64,000 nt of DNA from Sphaerulina vaccinii (Eukaryota > Ascomycota > Dothideomycetes > Mycosphaerellales > Mycosphaerellaceae). A model generated the notes under the pieces. The model saw only the letters and a program-made list of their open reading frames with translations, made no database searches and had not been told where the DNA came from. The stretch's first letter is position 1. The number at the start of each line of letters is the position of its first letter. Positions 11,595 to 22,046 of this stretch are shown piece by piece. A program made the position numbers and the translations under genes. Location of the stretch: the NCBI GenBank assembly GCA_022570795.1, contig JAKUDP010000012.1, forward strand, positions 558,001-622,000, given 5' to 3'.

Positions 11595-13288
11595 AGCCTG
11601 ATGACTGGCAGCTGCTACTCTGTCACAGTTGGCGGAATCGCGAAGATTGGTTGAATGTTAGAAGAGCTGCGCCCTGAAGTGTTTAGAGAGACTATGGTTG
11701 TAAAGGTTGGCGACACCCAGCCTTATGAATCATTCTGCCAGCTCGAAGAGGCCGCTGTCTTGCGGCGACGCGAGAGGGCGACGAAATCAGGCAGAGTAGT
11801 GGCGCCTGCATGAGGCGATGCCATCTCACCTTTTCTGCCTGGTTGCCTTCTGCGTCATGCAGACCACGGCCGCCTATAATAAAAGCCTCGAGCTTCCACT
11901 CACGGAGCTCAGCGTTCGCAACCGATGTAGATCTTGGAGATGGACGTGAATGAATGCATGGTTGTGCAAGTCGAATTGTAGGAGCGAACGGAAGACTCTG
12001 ATGCTGGAAGATGTGCGACGGGTAGTCTAGCTGTTTCAGTACAGTCTTCCCGCGTGCGGGGGCTCTTCATGGTTCGCCCTCAGCTCCAGAACTTATGCAT
12101 CGACATCTGCAATTTGGCTCCGAGCGTCTGGATAGTAATGAGAGGGGAGACCACGAAGCGGACTCAAAGTTCTCACGAGGATGACTGCTCCTAGTAGCCT
12201 CATCTCAAGCCCTACTGTAAAGGCATGGTGGGCTACGAAAGAGCATCAGACTTTGATAATGGTAGTTGAAGCCGGAGGAAGCAAGAGTATGATCTCGGAT
12301 ACAGTAATAGCGTGGTGAAGGATGGACTGACCCAGGCCGGCGTGGACTTCTGGAGGTCGACATGCTACGATGTAGGGCTCAAGAAGAGAAGGTATGGGCC
12401 AATGCTGGCACAAAGCTTCGTCGTGAAGCATACATCCCTGAGCCGTCCTCGAGATTCTATCAAGATGGAATCTCCTTCCCAAGGTTATAAGAGCTTCGCA
12501 TGTTGGTGTGAACCAGAACGCTCATATGGCATAAACCCTTCGAAACCCCTGGCAAGATATGCCATCAGGCTGGAAGTGCTGGGAAGAGCCACCTGAGGGC
12601 GTAAGAACGCTGAGCGCGTTGATATAGAGAGGAGTAGCAGTTGCGATTGGCAAAGACATATTGAACCATGTCGCAGCTGGTCTCTGAGCCACTTCTTGAC
12701 CTCGCTTTGACGATTGCCTAGCATGTCTTTCGGGCCTGGTATTGTTGGTTCTGCATACAACAACGTAGTGCGAAGAGATAAGAAGGAGTTGGAAAGGCTG
12801 CTGACATCCAATGCCGCCGTTTTGAATTCTTCACGAGCTCACTTCGCAGCTGTCGAGGGTTTTCTTTTGGTAAGCTGAATCCTGGAGCATCTGCAGTTGG
12901 TCCAGGCAAGCAGAGGCATTGCTGTTGATGTACAAGGTGGTCGTCCGGTATCGCACAGCGAGATAGAGAGAATGGTCTCACTTCTGCAGCACGCGATGTG
13001 GGCTGATTTCTACTGATAAGATCTAAACCCTGCACGTTCCTGCCTTAGCGCGGTGGCAGTTGCTCGGGGTCGCTGTTGCTTCACCCGTTTGAGCAAGACG
13101 AACACCAACGGCGGAGCATTCGAGAAGACGTGACGTGGAGACAAGAACAAACACCTTTGTGAACATCGTTGTTTCTTCTCTTTCTTCTTCACCAACACAA
13201 CAAACTCAGCACCACTACTTCACCACGAACTTCCAACCACAAACCACCTCAACTCTAGCACCAAATCCATCGAAACTTCACACGCACC
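11595..13288. other. 1.7 kb without a supported gene
   Basis: Several overlapping minus-strand frames lie between 12246 and 13035. One of 108 codons (12485-12811) has protein-like composition (LRTTLLYAEPTIPGPKDML, EVKKWLRDQL) but no identifiable domain and no clear exon partners. It may be a relic. The last 250 bases, rich in CAACA and CACTTC runs, look like the 5' leader of the peroxiredoxin gene. Confidence 0.4.
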
Positions 13289-13920
13289 ATGTCTGGACTC
13301 AAGGTTGGCGAGAACTTCCCCGAGGGTGGTAAGTTGATGTACAGCGAGGAGAAGTAGGAAGACACAAGCTGACCATCTCATCAGTGAAGTTCAAGTACAT
13401 CCCGTGGACCACCTCCGACACCAAGGTGTGCGGTTTTCCCACCAACTACGTTACCGACAAGGAGTTTGCAGACAAGAAGGTCGTGCTGGTCTCCCTTCCA
13501 GGTGCTTTCACTCCTACCTGCTCCGCCAACCACGTTCCTCGCTACATTGAGAACATTGCAGAGCTCAGTAAGTCACCTTTTGCCACTGAACTGATACCGG
13601 AGATCTTATCTGACATCTTTGCAGAGAAGAAGGGCGTCGACCAGCTTATCGTGATTGCACCCAACGACGCCTATGTCATGTCCGGCTGGCAGAAGGTCAA
13701 CGTCGGCCTCACTGAGGACGACAACACCTTCGTCATCTTCGCTTCCGACTTGGAGACCAACCTCGCCAAGCAGATTGGCTGGACCGCGCAGGGTGACGAC
13801 AGCCGCAACGGCCGCTTCGCCGCCATCATCGATCACGGCAAAGTCACCTACGCTGGCTTCGAGACCGAGCTCCAGACCGTCAGTGTCTCCGGTGTCGACG
13901 CTGTCTTGGAGAAGCTTTGA
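13289..13920 (+). CDS. peroxiredoxin, Prx5/PMP20 type
   Basis: Exons 13289-13328, 13385-13567 and 13625-13920 give 172 residues. The peroxidatic site PGAFTPTC and the following SANHVPRY are the hallmark of the Prx5 group, which reduces hydrogen and alkyl peroxides using thiols. The next conserved block, IVIAPNDAYVMSGWQK, and the C-terminal half also fit, and 172 residues is close to the family norm. The second intron (13568-13624) is 57 bases with no in-frame stop, so its retention would insert 19 residues without breaking the frame. The C-terminus EKL is not a standard peroxisomal signal, so cytosol or mitochondrion is more likely. Members of this group include known fungal allergens. Confidence 0.92.
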
Positions 13921-14812
13921 GCTTGCAACGGAGTGGCGTGGAGACGGAAAGAAAGGCTTACGAAGTTATGGCAAACACGAGATAGAGGATAGACAGCAAG
14001 GCGCACACGGCTAGACTGGGCAATCAGCAATGGTCAATCATGTTCTCAAGGAGACAATCTTCCTTCTGTCGTTTCTGATAACAAACCACAGTAGAGGAGG
14101 GAGCACGCTCGATCTGAACTTACTGTCGGGGTAGTGGACCGATCGCCGCCACCTCGAAAATGGCAGTGGCTTGCTCATGTTCAAGCTCAGCCTTTGCATC
14201 GACATCGACATCGGGATCTTGACGAAGCTGACGTTTGACAGCTGAATCCTGGACCCGCCGTTGTCCGAAGGCCCCAGCCCATTGCTCAGCATTCGAACGC
14301 CTAAAATGATATCCTCTTCAACAATGCTCGAGCACGAGGAGTACGATTCTTTCATCTCCACGAATAGCAAATCCACCTTCCAGAAGTCCTAACGCCACCT
14401 TCTATAGCCCTTTCCCGATTCCAAGACATTGGATGAGGCTCAGCGATACTTTGATGTTTCAGCCAACTTTAGCTCGACACACTGGGTCCTCCCTTCCAAA
14501 CCTTCTTACTGAAACGCCATCAACCCTGGCCGGCCTCTGCTTCCAAGGCTCACACCGTACTGCTGACGACACGATGCCTTGTCAATCGCAGATTACGTCT
14601 CAGCAGCGTAACGCGTCTTCTCGCAGTTCCTCCGCCATCTTCCTCTCCTGCTACCATCTTCCACGTCAAAGCTGCATATGCCCACAGACCACTATCTGCA
14701 CAATCTTGACTGCCTGTAATCATTTTCCTGCTTGGACAACTCCGACCTGTCCAAGTTCTGACATATATCCCGGAAGTATCTATTTACTGCCAGCCTCACT
14801 TCCTCTTCCACT
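13921..14812. other. intergenic, probable 5' leader at right end
   Basis: About 890 bases. Frames at 14038-14376 (minus) and 14433-14852 (plus) have no domain. The pyrimidine-rich 14600-14812 stretch resembles the leader of the next gene. Confidence 0.45.
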
Positions 14813-15172
14813 ATGCCTTCTGCCTGGAAACGCTGGTGGCGGAATAATTTGAACAAGCTGAAGAAGAATAACAAGAATCGTCCTGTTTACGATAGGGACT
14901 TCAACGACGACGATATACCAGGTGGACGACACGCTCATACGCAAAGACCTATCACGCACGACGGACTAGGAGGACATCCTTTGCCGCCGGGAACGACTCA
15001 AGTCGCGAGAGATCCGTTTGATAGGTTTGGACACTCGACTACTGCTCCAGCTGCGCACGGAAGGGCTGCTTCGTATAGTCGGCTAGGACAGCAAGGACGA
15101 CCGAGGACGGCGGATAGCAGTGATAGTTCTGATTCATTCCGGACTGCGCCACAAGGAGGGTTCAAGTGTTGA
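14813..15172 (+). CDS. small basic protein of unknown function
   Basis: A single frame of 119 residues starting MPSAWKRWW. The first 25 residues are strongly basic (RWWRNNLNKLKKNNKNR). The rest is polar and rich in Gly, His, Pro and Ser (SSDSSDSF near the end), so it is probably disordered. No domain recognised. It ends only 78 bases before the next start on the same strand. It could be part of that gene's leader, but no splice joining the two is evident. Confidence 0.4.
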   Translation: MPSAWKRWWRNNLNKLKKNNKNRPVYDRDFNDDDIPGGRHAHTQRPITHDGLGGHPLPPGTTQVARDPFDRFGHSTTAPAAHGRAASYSRLGQQGRPRTADSSDSSDSFRTAPQGGFKC

Positions 15173-15250
15173 GAAACGTACTCCGGTAGACTGCGCTGGA
15201 GTGAGCCGTGTGTACGCAGTCTGTGAACAACAGCGGAAAGGAGTCCAGCC

Positions 15251-16529
15251 ATGACTGTGTCTTCAGGTGGAGCAGCTGGTATCGCGATCGGCTGCCTCAT
15301 AGCTGGAGGACTGATTTGCTTCCTGACCATATACCTGATTGGACGTCGCGAGCATATCTTGAAGAAGTTGAGACGGCTCAAAGGGCCCGAGGAGCAAGAT
15401 GGCAATCTCGAGGAGTCGATAATCGGAGAGAAAGAGAGTCGTTCCCGCAGTGTCGGACAGATCGATCCTGATAGGATCATCGCCACGCCTGATCCACAGC
15501 GTCAACATGAGCACATTCGTTCAAATTCGAGCTCTTCCTGCTCGACAGCCACTATTGGCACGATCGAAGGCATCGATCATGAGGTCCGAGAGGAGTTCCA
15601 TTGTCTCAATGTCGCCATCAAAGGACACGCGGAGTTGTACTACAACTTGCGACCTGTGGAAGAAGCAGATCACAAGAACGCGGCTTGTGATACCAATCTC
15701 GCAAGTCTGGCAGATCTCCTTGGCCCGACCGCACCTCTAGATGCCATAGCCATGGACTCTCTCATTCAGACGCCAGAGACTCGCCACGACGCCATCAGAC
15801 TCTTGCTCGCTTGGGTCCTATTCCGCCTAACACAACCTGATGCACCTCTCGACAAGAGCTTATTGCCACTCGAGCTCGTTCAATGCGCACAGGCTATGTC
15901 CCGAAAGGACGTGATCGACGAAGCCAGAAGGCGGTCCGAGATCACTCGAAAGCCTCTACCACTCAACTCGAACCCTGGCGTCGGAGCCAGTAATCGCAAA
16001 ACAGTAGAAGATGATCGTGTCACCTTTGCCAAGTGGAGAGAGATGTCTGGCAAACTATTCCAGCCCATCTATGGATCGGGTAAAGTCAAGTCCGGAGATT
16101 CTCGAGAAAAGAACATCGGAGAGTTGGTCACGACTTTGGTGTGCTTGTTGCAACCATATGTGGCTAAGGGATATGGTGGTGCACGAGTGCGAGATCTAGA
16201 AAATGTCGTCAAAGCTGCTGCGGGCTTCGGGTACAAGCTGTTTACTCAGAGGACTGAGTGGGAGTTCGCTTGGTCGACGCTCATGTCGGATGAGCTTGTG
16301 GTGTATCCGGCACTGGTCAAGGTTGGAGATGGTGAGTCTTGTCGTTCTAAGAGTCGACCAATGCGTGAAACATCTGCTGACTTCGCTTGTAGATCGTGGG
16401 CATAAGCTGCGCCAATCCATTGTACTGACCTGGGAAGAGACAGTGAAGATAGGAGAACCAGTACTGGATGCTGTTCAGAAACGTGCTTCAGATCTGAGAA
16501 CTATAGCAGAACACATAGCAGAAGACTGA
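15251..16529 (+). CDS. single-pass membrane protein of unknown function
   Basis: Exons 15251-16331 and 16393-16529 (intron GTGAGT to TTGTAG) give 405 residues. A 21-residue hydrophobic segment at about 7-29 (GIAIGCLIAGGLICFLTIYL) followed by RREHILKKLRRLK predicts one membrane anchor with the bulk of the protein in the cytosol. A helical domain from about residue 110 to the end has conserved-looking features (HDAIRLLLAWVLFRL, FAKWREMSGKLF, FGYKLFTQ). The layout resembles uncharacterised fungal membrane proteins with a short lumenal tail. Role unknown. Confidence 0.7.
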
Positions 16530-16642
16530 ATTGTTAGCAGCTGAATAGTATACGTACTTAGAACGCCATTCCTATGCACAGTGGTATCTTCGCAATGCAA
16601 ATCGCTCCAAGAAACCGGACGCCCGATATGTACTTCTATCGT

Positions 16643-17744
16643 CTAGAGGAAGTAGTCCCTGACTGGATCATTGCCAGCATGCTGTTGCTGATTCTGTTGC
16701 TCCACTCTGTGCGCCTCATTTTCGGGTGCAGCGTCAAAGACGTTCCATTTTCGTTCGCCACCTGGCCCGACTTCCAGTACTGATGCCAGATTGCCACATC
16801 TGTAGCAATAGTTCGGAGCGCTCCAGACAGTCGAAAGCCGGTCGTCGAACATCACCATATACCCTTCGTTACAGAGCTGATGTGCGCGAAGAATGTGGTT
16901 CATGCTGTTCACTTCTAAGAACTTCTTGACGACTTGGGCTCCGAATGTGTAGCCAGCACCTCGTGGACTTAGACTGAACTCGTCGCGCTCGCCGTCTGGA
17001 TCGGACCACACCAGGTCGGCCATTGGTCCTTCATGAGGTATCTCTCGGAACCGGTCAATGATCTTGATCTGATCTATACTGTGTATGCTCGGACTCAAGC
17101 CTCCGTGTACGCAGAAGATCTTGTCGTCAATCACGCAGGACAGGCTCAGGTAGTCGAACATGTCGGTGAAGTAGTGCCATACTGCAGGATTGCCGTATTT
17201 CCGACTGCACTCGGTGTAGAATCCGTATGATTGTGTTACGCCTCGACTTTCGTGGTTACCGCGGATCAAATGGACTCGCTCGGGATATCGTAGCTTGAGG
17301 CAGACCAGCAGAGAAATGGTCTCAATGCTGAAAAGCCCTCGATCGACGTAATCACCTGTCATTGATGGTCAGACTGTGCTCTTGCCGTCCAATAGGCTAG
17401 TCCGCCCAAGCCAAGCAGGAACCAAGTGCTCGCGTGACCTACCAAGAAAGAGGTAATTGGTATCTGGACAGTATCCACCTATCCGGAAGATCTCAATCAT
17501 GTCAAAGAATTGCCCATGGATGTCTCCCACCACCGTGACCGGCGACTGTACGTGCACGACATTGCTCTCCTTCATCAACAGCTCTTTAGCTTTGGCGCAT
17601 ATTGCTTCAATGACCGAGTCGGCGAGGAGCTCCTTCTTGTAGAGTCGGCTGATGCATTCGTCGAGGTCAACGCTGGCTATACTTCTCGTTAGCACATATC
17701 CATACTTTCTCTTGCAGTGGGCGCATACCTGGCAGGCCGGGCAT
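16643..17744 (-). CDS. ppg1: Ser/Thr protein phosphatase Ppg1 (PP2A-like catalytic subunit)
   Basis: Exons 17729-17744, 17443-17676 and 16643-17355 give 320 residues. The first exon encodes only MPGLP. The intron after it has a CTAAC branch and a TATAG acceptor. All metallophosphatase motifs are present: GDIHGQ, GDYVDRG, RGNHE, a later HGG (VHGGLSPSI) and the YCYRCGN segment. The C-terminus is DYFL, the carboxymethylation tail of PP2A-like subunits. The start DLDECISRLYKKELL, then HVQSPVTVVGD and QIKIIDRFREIPHEGPMADLVWSDP, match yeast Ppg1 better than PP2A, PP4 or PP6. In yeast, Ppg1 works with the Far/STRIPAK-like complex. No lesion. Confidence 0.92.
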
Positions 17745-18459
17745 TGCTCAACAGCCGCAAGGGGATGAGTCCGCAGAGAGCGCGAACTTCGGAGGGTGTT
17801 GTCTCAGGACGGACGAGCTTCATATGGCGGGAGAAGCGCAAGAATGCTGGCAGCCAACATCGTCAATCACCACATCAAGGACGAGAAGACGAGAAGTGTC
17901 GTGGTGGGGGCGTAGATGAAGTGGGTTGCTCGTGCCGTCATTTCAATCTTGAAGTCGAAGCGGCTACGATTTCACACTGGGTGGCAAAAGTGGTGGAAGC
18001 CAGTCGCGTAAATTGACAGGGATCCGTTACTAGCGCCCAGATTTCTGTTGTTGTGCACTATCGCCCGTCAACAACAACTCTTCAACTTCTCTCTGTACGG
18101 CGTGGACGTTGCTGGACTACCGGACTAATTGCCAGAGACACGAGTTGGAGATGATTGCGTACTAATACCGCGGCCAGTCCTTCGCTGCATATTTTTCTGC
18201 TTCTTCTGCAAGGCGACGGCCAGACAAACACACTCCACGACGGCATTGGCAGCACCAACATCTGGACTGCACAGAAGGCAAACGAACGCTTCAGCTATCT
18301 CTTTGCTCTCAAGAATTTCTATCCTCTGCATCAGACTTTCTCTTTGGCAACACGCTCTTCTGCGTGATCAGCCTCAGCCTCACTGCCTGCATCTCCCTCC
18401 CAACTTCTGTTTTGAGAGTCCTTCCACAAGAAAAAGAGAGCATTTCATCTTCCATCATC
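17745..18459. other. intergenic between divergent genes
   Basis: About 700 bases between the Ppg1 start and the next start. Contains open frames without domains. The last 250 bases are pyrimidine-rich and probably the leader of the gene starting at 18460. Confidence 0.5.
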
Positions 18460-20195
18460 ATGTACGCCAATCCTACAGCATATCAGCAGCCGAGACATGG
18501 GCACTCGGCTTCCTATGGCGGGTATGTTCTTTCGTATCTTCTTCATACATGGCATGTCTGCCGTTTCGTACTCAGGCTGACACAGGCAGCGGTCCTCCTC
18601 CAGCAAAGAAGGCAAAGGGCAATCCGATCATAACTCGCTATCCGCCGCCTCCAGGATATGTACCACCAGTTCAGCAGCTACCAACGCCACCCTATGGAGA
18701 ATCACCAGTGTGGCAAGGACAGACCTATGGCCAGCCAGCGTACCAGCAGCCAGCGTACGCAACGCCACAACTATCAGCATATCCACCACAACATGCGGTG
18801 CCGCAAACCTATGGCCAGCTTCAACCCACTGCTCAAGCATATGCTCCAAATAGTGCCTGGCAAGCACCGGCACAAGCCATCACTCACGCGCGACATTATT
18901 CTGTGCCCGCAGTACCCAGTATCAGCCTAGATGGCAATGGCGATCCCTTCCCGCCTCAGAACCTGCAACAAAACGACGACGCGCTAGAGCATGAGTACGA
19001 TGAAGAGTGCTACTACGCGCGGCATCCCGAGCAGATCAATACTTCTCTCAGCCTCGGCACAATCGAGTGGAAGGCGCCAATGCCTGCCAGATCAGCATTG
19101 CCTTCCACCTACCAGGAAGCTGATATGGAGGCTCTTGCCCCGCGAGTTCCTTCAGTCAATAGCAGAGAAAGTATATCTACTCTGTGCAAAGACAACGAAG
19201 CATTTCTGAGCATCAAACAGACCGACGCGTGGTTTGATCTCAAAAGCAGTCTTATCTTCAAAGAGTTTCCAACAGTGTGCAACAAACTCATCAGTCTCTC
19301 TCAACTACTTGCCGAATATCGGGATCGATACGACGCGGACTGGGCAGCTGGGCCTCGATCACCAACTCCCGCCTTGACACGAGCACCAACGCCAGAACGT
19401 TCAGACTCTCGCGCGAGTGGTTATAGTCGGCACATGGAGATCGATCAGCAAGAAGGTGGCGTGCGGACCAGTACAGAGCAGCCTGAAGTGTTTGGCGGCC
19501 AGTTCGACGTGCTGGATGATCTGGAGGCAGCACTTCGTACAAGCAATCGGCACGGATCAGTAACACACTCGAGGGCAGGGTCCGTGGCGCACTCTCGTGC
19601 CGGCTCAGTCACACATTCGCGAGCTGGATCTGTGAATCATGTCCGAGCAGGCTCAGTCACTCACTCCCGAGCAGGATCCCTTGCTCACTCTCGAAACGGA
19701 TCTGTGTACTCGCACCACAGCCGGCAATCGTCAACAGCCAATATACCTCGTCCCAAAGCGCTACCGGCTATTCGAGACTCCGCTCAAGAGGATGTCCTTG
19801 CAGCTCTCGGCGTCAGTGGCTCGCCGAAGATGGTCTATCAGACCCCAGGACCGGCTTTCGGCCCACCCCCCACGAATGTTGTGCAGCGTCACAGCCGAGA
19901 AAGCTCTGTGGCCAGCACTCGCTCCACGCACCACTCGTCACAGCCTGTCATACTTGAAGAGCCAGACGCCGTTGATGCGATCATCCATCGTGTTACCAAC
20001 GGCCATACCGCAAACAAGTTATCGGTATACTGCGAAAATGAGGAACCAGATGACAATGCTACACCCAAACCACAACGCTGGCGACGCGATACCACGCGCA
20101 AGAGGAGCTATGCTGACACACAAGCGGGAGCGCACCATCAAGATGACGAAGAGACACCTAAGCGCTCGAAGCCATACCGGTCAGATCACAGATAG
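18460..20195 (+). CDS. Pro/Gln/Ser-rich protein with tandem HSRAGSV repeats
   Basis: Exons 18460-18521 and 18590-20195 (intron GTATGT to GGCAG) give 555 residues. The N-terminus is Tyr/Gln/Pro-rich with a basic patch KKAKGNP that could be a nuclear signal. A probable helical segment (DAWFDLKSSLIFKEFP, LISLSQLLAEYRDRYDADW) lies in the middle. It is followed by seven 8-residue repeats of the form GSVxHSRA and more Ser/Arg/Pro-rich sequence. The Arg-x-x-Ser spacing makes the repeats likely basophilic-kinase sites. The C-terminus is basic (KRSYAD, KRSKPYRSDHR). No enzyme domain is recognised. The stop is TAG, and the same frame runs on for another 125 codons (see next entry). Confidence 0.7.
19554..19721 (+). 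repeat. seven tandem 24-base coding repeats
   Basis: Seven diverged in-frame 24-base units encode GSV(T/A/N)H(S/V)RA-type octapeptides, with Gly, Ser and Arg conserved and the DNA varying mostly at third positions. That pattern implies selection on the protein rather than a very recent DNA expansion. Confidence 0.8.
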
Positions 20196-20573
20196 GACCT
20201 ACCACTAGCCCGGTACAAAATACGCAACATAGGTCGCAAGTCACAATCAACTCGACAGCAAATCCGTAGACGAGCTGGCAGGCGTGGACACATTAGGACA
20301 AATGTGTCTCAAAAGCCGCGCAAGCCCTTGTCCAGGGCTCTGGCCCCCAAGTGTCGATGGTTTGGGCTCACGGATCGTTGTTTGAAGGATGTATGGGACA
20401 GTCACCAAGAATGGAGATACGATCCTGACCCACCGTATGGTAGAGGATTGAGAGACTACAGCGTGGAGGCGAACATGAAGGACCCGTATGTACAGTATAT
20501 GCTGGAAGAGCGCCATGAGAGAGCAAGATTCTTTGAGGAGAATCCATGGACGTCCTGGAACCACAAGATGTAG
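20196..20573 (+). CDS. in-frame continuation after TAG of the repeat-protein gene
   Basis: Directly after the TAG at 20193-20195 the same frame stays open for 125 codons, ending at TAG 20571-20573. The second half has strongly protein-like composition with many aromatic and acidic residues (CRWFGLTDRCLKDVWDSHQ, DPYVQYMLEERHERARFFEE, NPWTSWNHK). It contains no early ATG of its own. Possible explanations are a C-terminal domain cut off by a nonsense change, stop-codon readthrough, mRNA editing of TAG, or a separate gene with an unseen first exon. I found no splice that would bypass the TAG in frame. Confidence 0.4.
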   Translation, partial: DLPLARYKIRNIGRKSQSTRQQIRRRAGRRGHIRTNVSQKPRKPLSRALAPKCRWFGLTDRCLKDVWDSHQEWRYDPDPPYGRGLRDYSVEANMKDPYVQYMLEERHERARFFEENPWTSWNHKM

Positions 20574-20978
20574 CTTTCGCCCTTCTGATAATGTACATAA
20601 GTACTGATTAGTCTTTGTACAGATCGAGACATTAATGGAAGTCTGATACCTTCTCAGCCCTTTCCAGGCACTTCTCACACTGCGCGGACTACTGCGCGAG
20701 AACAGAGACGTTACTGACAAGCTTTAAAGCTGGCGCTTAGCGTGCACCAGCGACTGATGAAACATACAACTTTTGCTGAGGTCCATCCGACGAGTCTAAG
20801 CGCCTGCGCCTCGCGCTAGTCACACAGCTAGCTACCACGACCACATAATGAGTCAGAAGCATTTGCTGGAACAATGCGCAGCAGCCCTCATTCTGAGATC
20901 TGGACAAATACACGAGTGCGTACACTAGACAGCAATAGTTCCCTCACGGATATTGCGACATACGGAGGAACTAATATT

Positions 20979-22029
20979 ATGGTCGTGGCGAGCGAAATGT
21001 CGATGTCCAATCGCACATTTCATCCATTTGGCAGGCTACCTAAAGAGTTGCGCGAAGCAATTTGGAGAATGTTTACCAGACCGCGTTTGTGAACTAGACA
21101 TCCCAGATCCGGAGTACCTCTACAACGTCGAATCGAACACGGATGCACTTTGCAACTTATGGCACACTACTGTGATGAACGAGTTGCCGCCACTTGTTAC
21201 TAGAGTATGCTATGAAGCACGTTCCGTGGCATTCCAAGCCGGAAAGGAAGCTGCCAGGAAGAGTAGATTGCCAGACCGCTTCACGCGAGAGGAAGCCTCG
21301 ATTTGGTACGAACGCTATGTCTACGGGCAACTCGATGTCGCTCCTATGAATGACTGGTTGGATCGTGTGCCAGACATAGTACACATGCACTGGACATCAG
21401 ACTATGAGAATTGGAACTACATGCCAGGCGCTCCTTTCGAAGGTGCTGAGACAGTAGACTGGTTAGCAGAATGCGCCTTTGGCTTCGCGGCTCGGCGAGC
21501 TTTCATTATGGTCGAACGCCTGACCGAATACTTCACTTGGGAAGGCCCTTGGCGGAGGTACTCGTGGCTGTTCTACGACGACGATGCGTTAGATGACGAG
21601 ACTCTACCAGAACTTTTCACCCCAGACGACGACGCTCAGACCTTCATCTCAGCCATGAAACAGTTCCCGGCATACCTGGTTGTCCTTCAAGTGGTTGTGA
21701 TACATACAGACATCGTCTCGGGAGCCCAAAGTGGTCTTTTCGGACCTCTTGGAGATGCTCCAGTCCAGATCATCAGCATGGTAGATCAAGATAGAATCGA
21801 GCGATACTTCAAGCTGGCCGTGGAGTGCGAGAATGCGAGTCCCGTATCGCACGCGCAAGATTTGGAAAGAAGATCCTTGAAGTTGCCGGAGGAAAGACTG
21901 CGGATCTTCACCTACATCAAGTACGGTAACTTGGAAATGCCAAAGATGGAACCTGCAATTATGTTTCGACTTTGTCCAAACATGTGCAATCATCCTGGCC
22001 AGACACCAGGCAAGACTATTCTACGCTGA
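20979..22029 (+). pseudogene. 2EXR-domain protein gene with a frameshift
   Basis: Translation from 20979 gives FHPFGRLPKELREAIWRM, a clear 2EXR start, then closes at a stop after PRL. From about 21067 another frame continues with CLPDRVCELDIPD, which is exactly what should follow the 2EXR helix, and stays open for over 300 residues to 22029. The two frames join if two bases are missing after the ATG of WRM, around 21070-21073; nothing there can be an intron. 2EXR proteins are a large uncharacterised fungal family. The downstream part is acidic and aromatic (WLDRVPDIVHMHWTSDYENW). One lesion in an otherwise good frame suggests recent loss or an assembly error. Confidence 0.7.
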
Positions 22030-22046
22030 CGAGCTGGAACATGGTA

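Noticed and set aside
12246..13035. A minus-strand gene upstream of the peroxiredoxin gene
   Set aside because: Several frames look weakly protein-like, but I could not join them by good splice sites or name a domain.
20178..20228. An intron around the TAG of the repeat-protein gene
   Set aside because: The donor would be GTCAGA, a poor site, and phases do not match the downstream frame.
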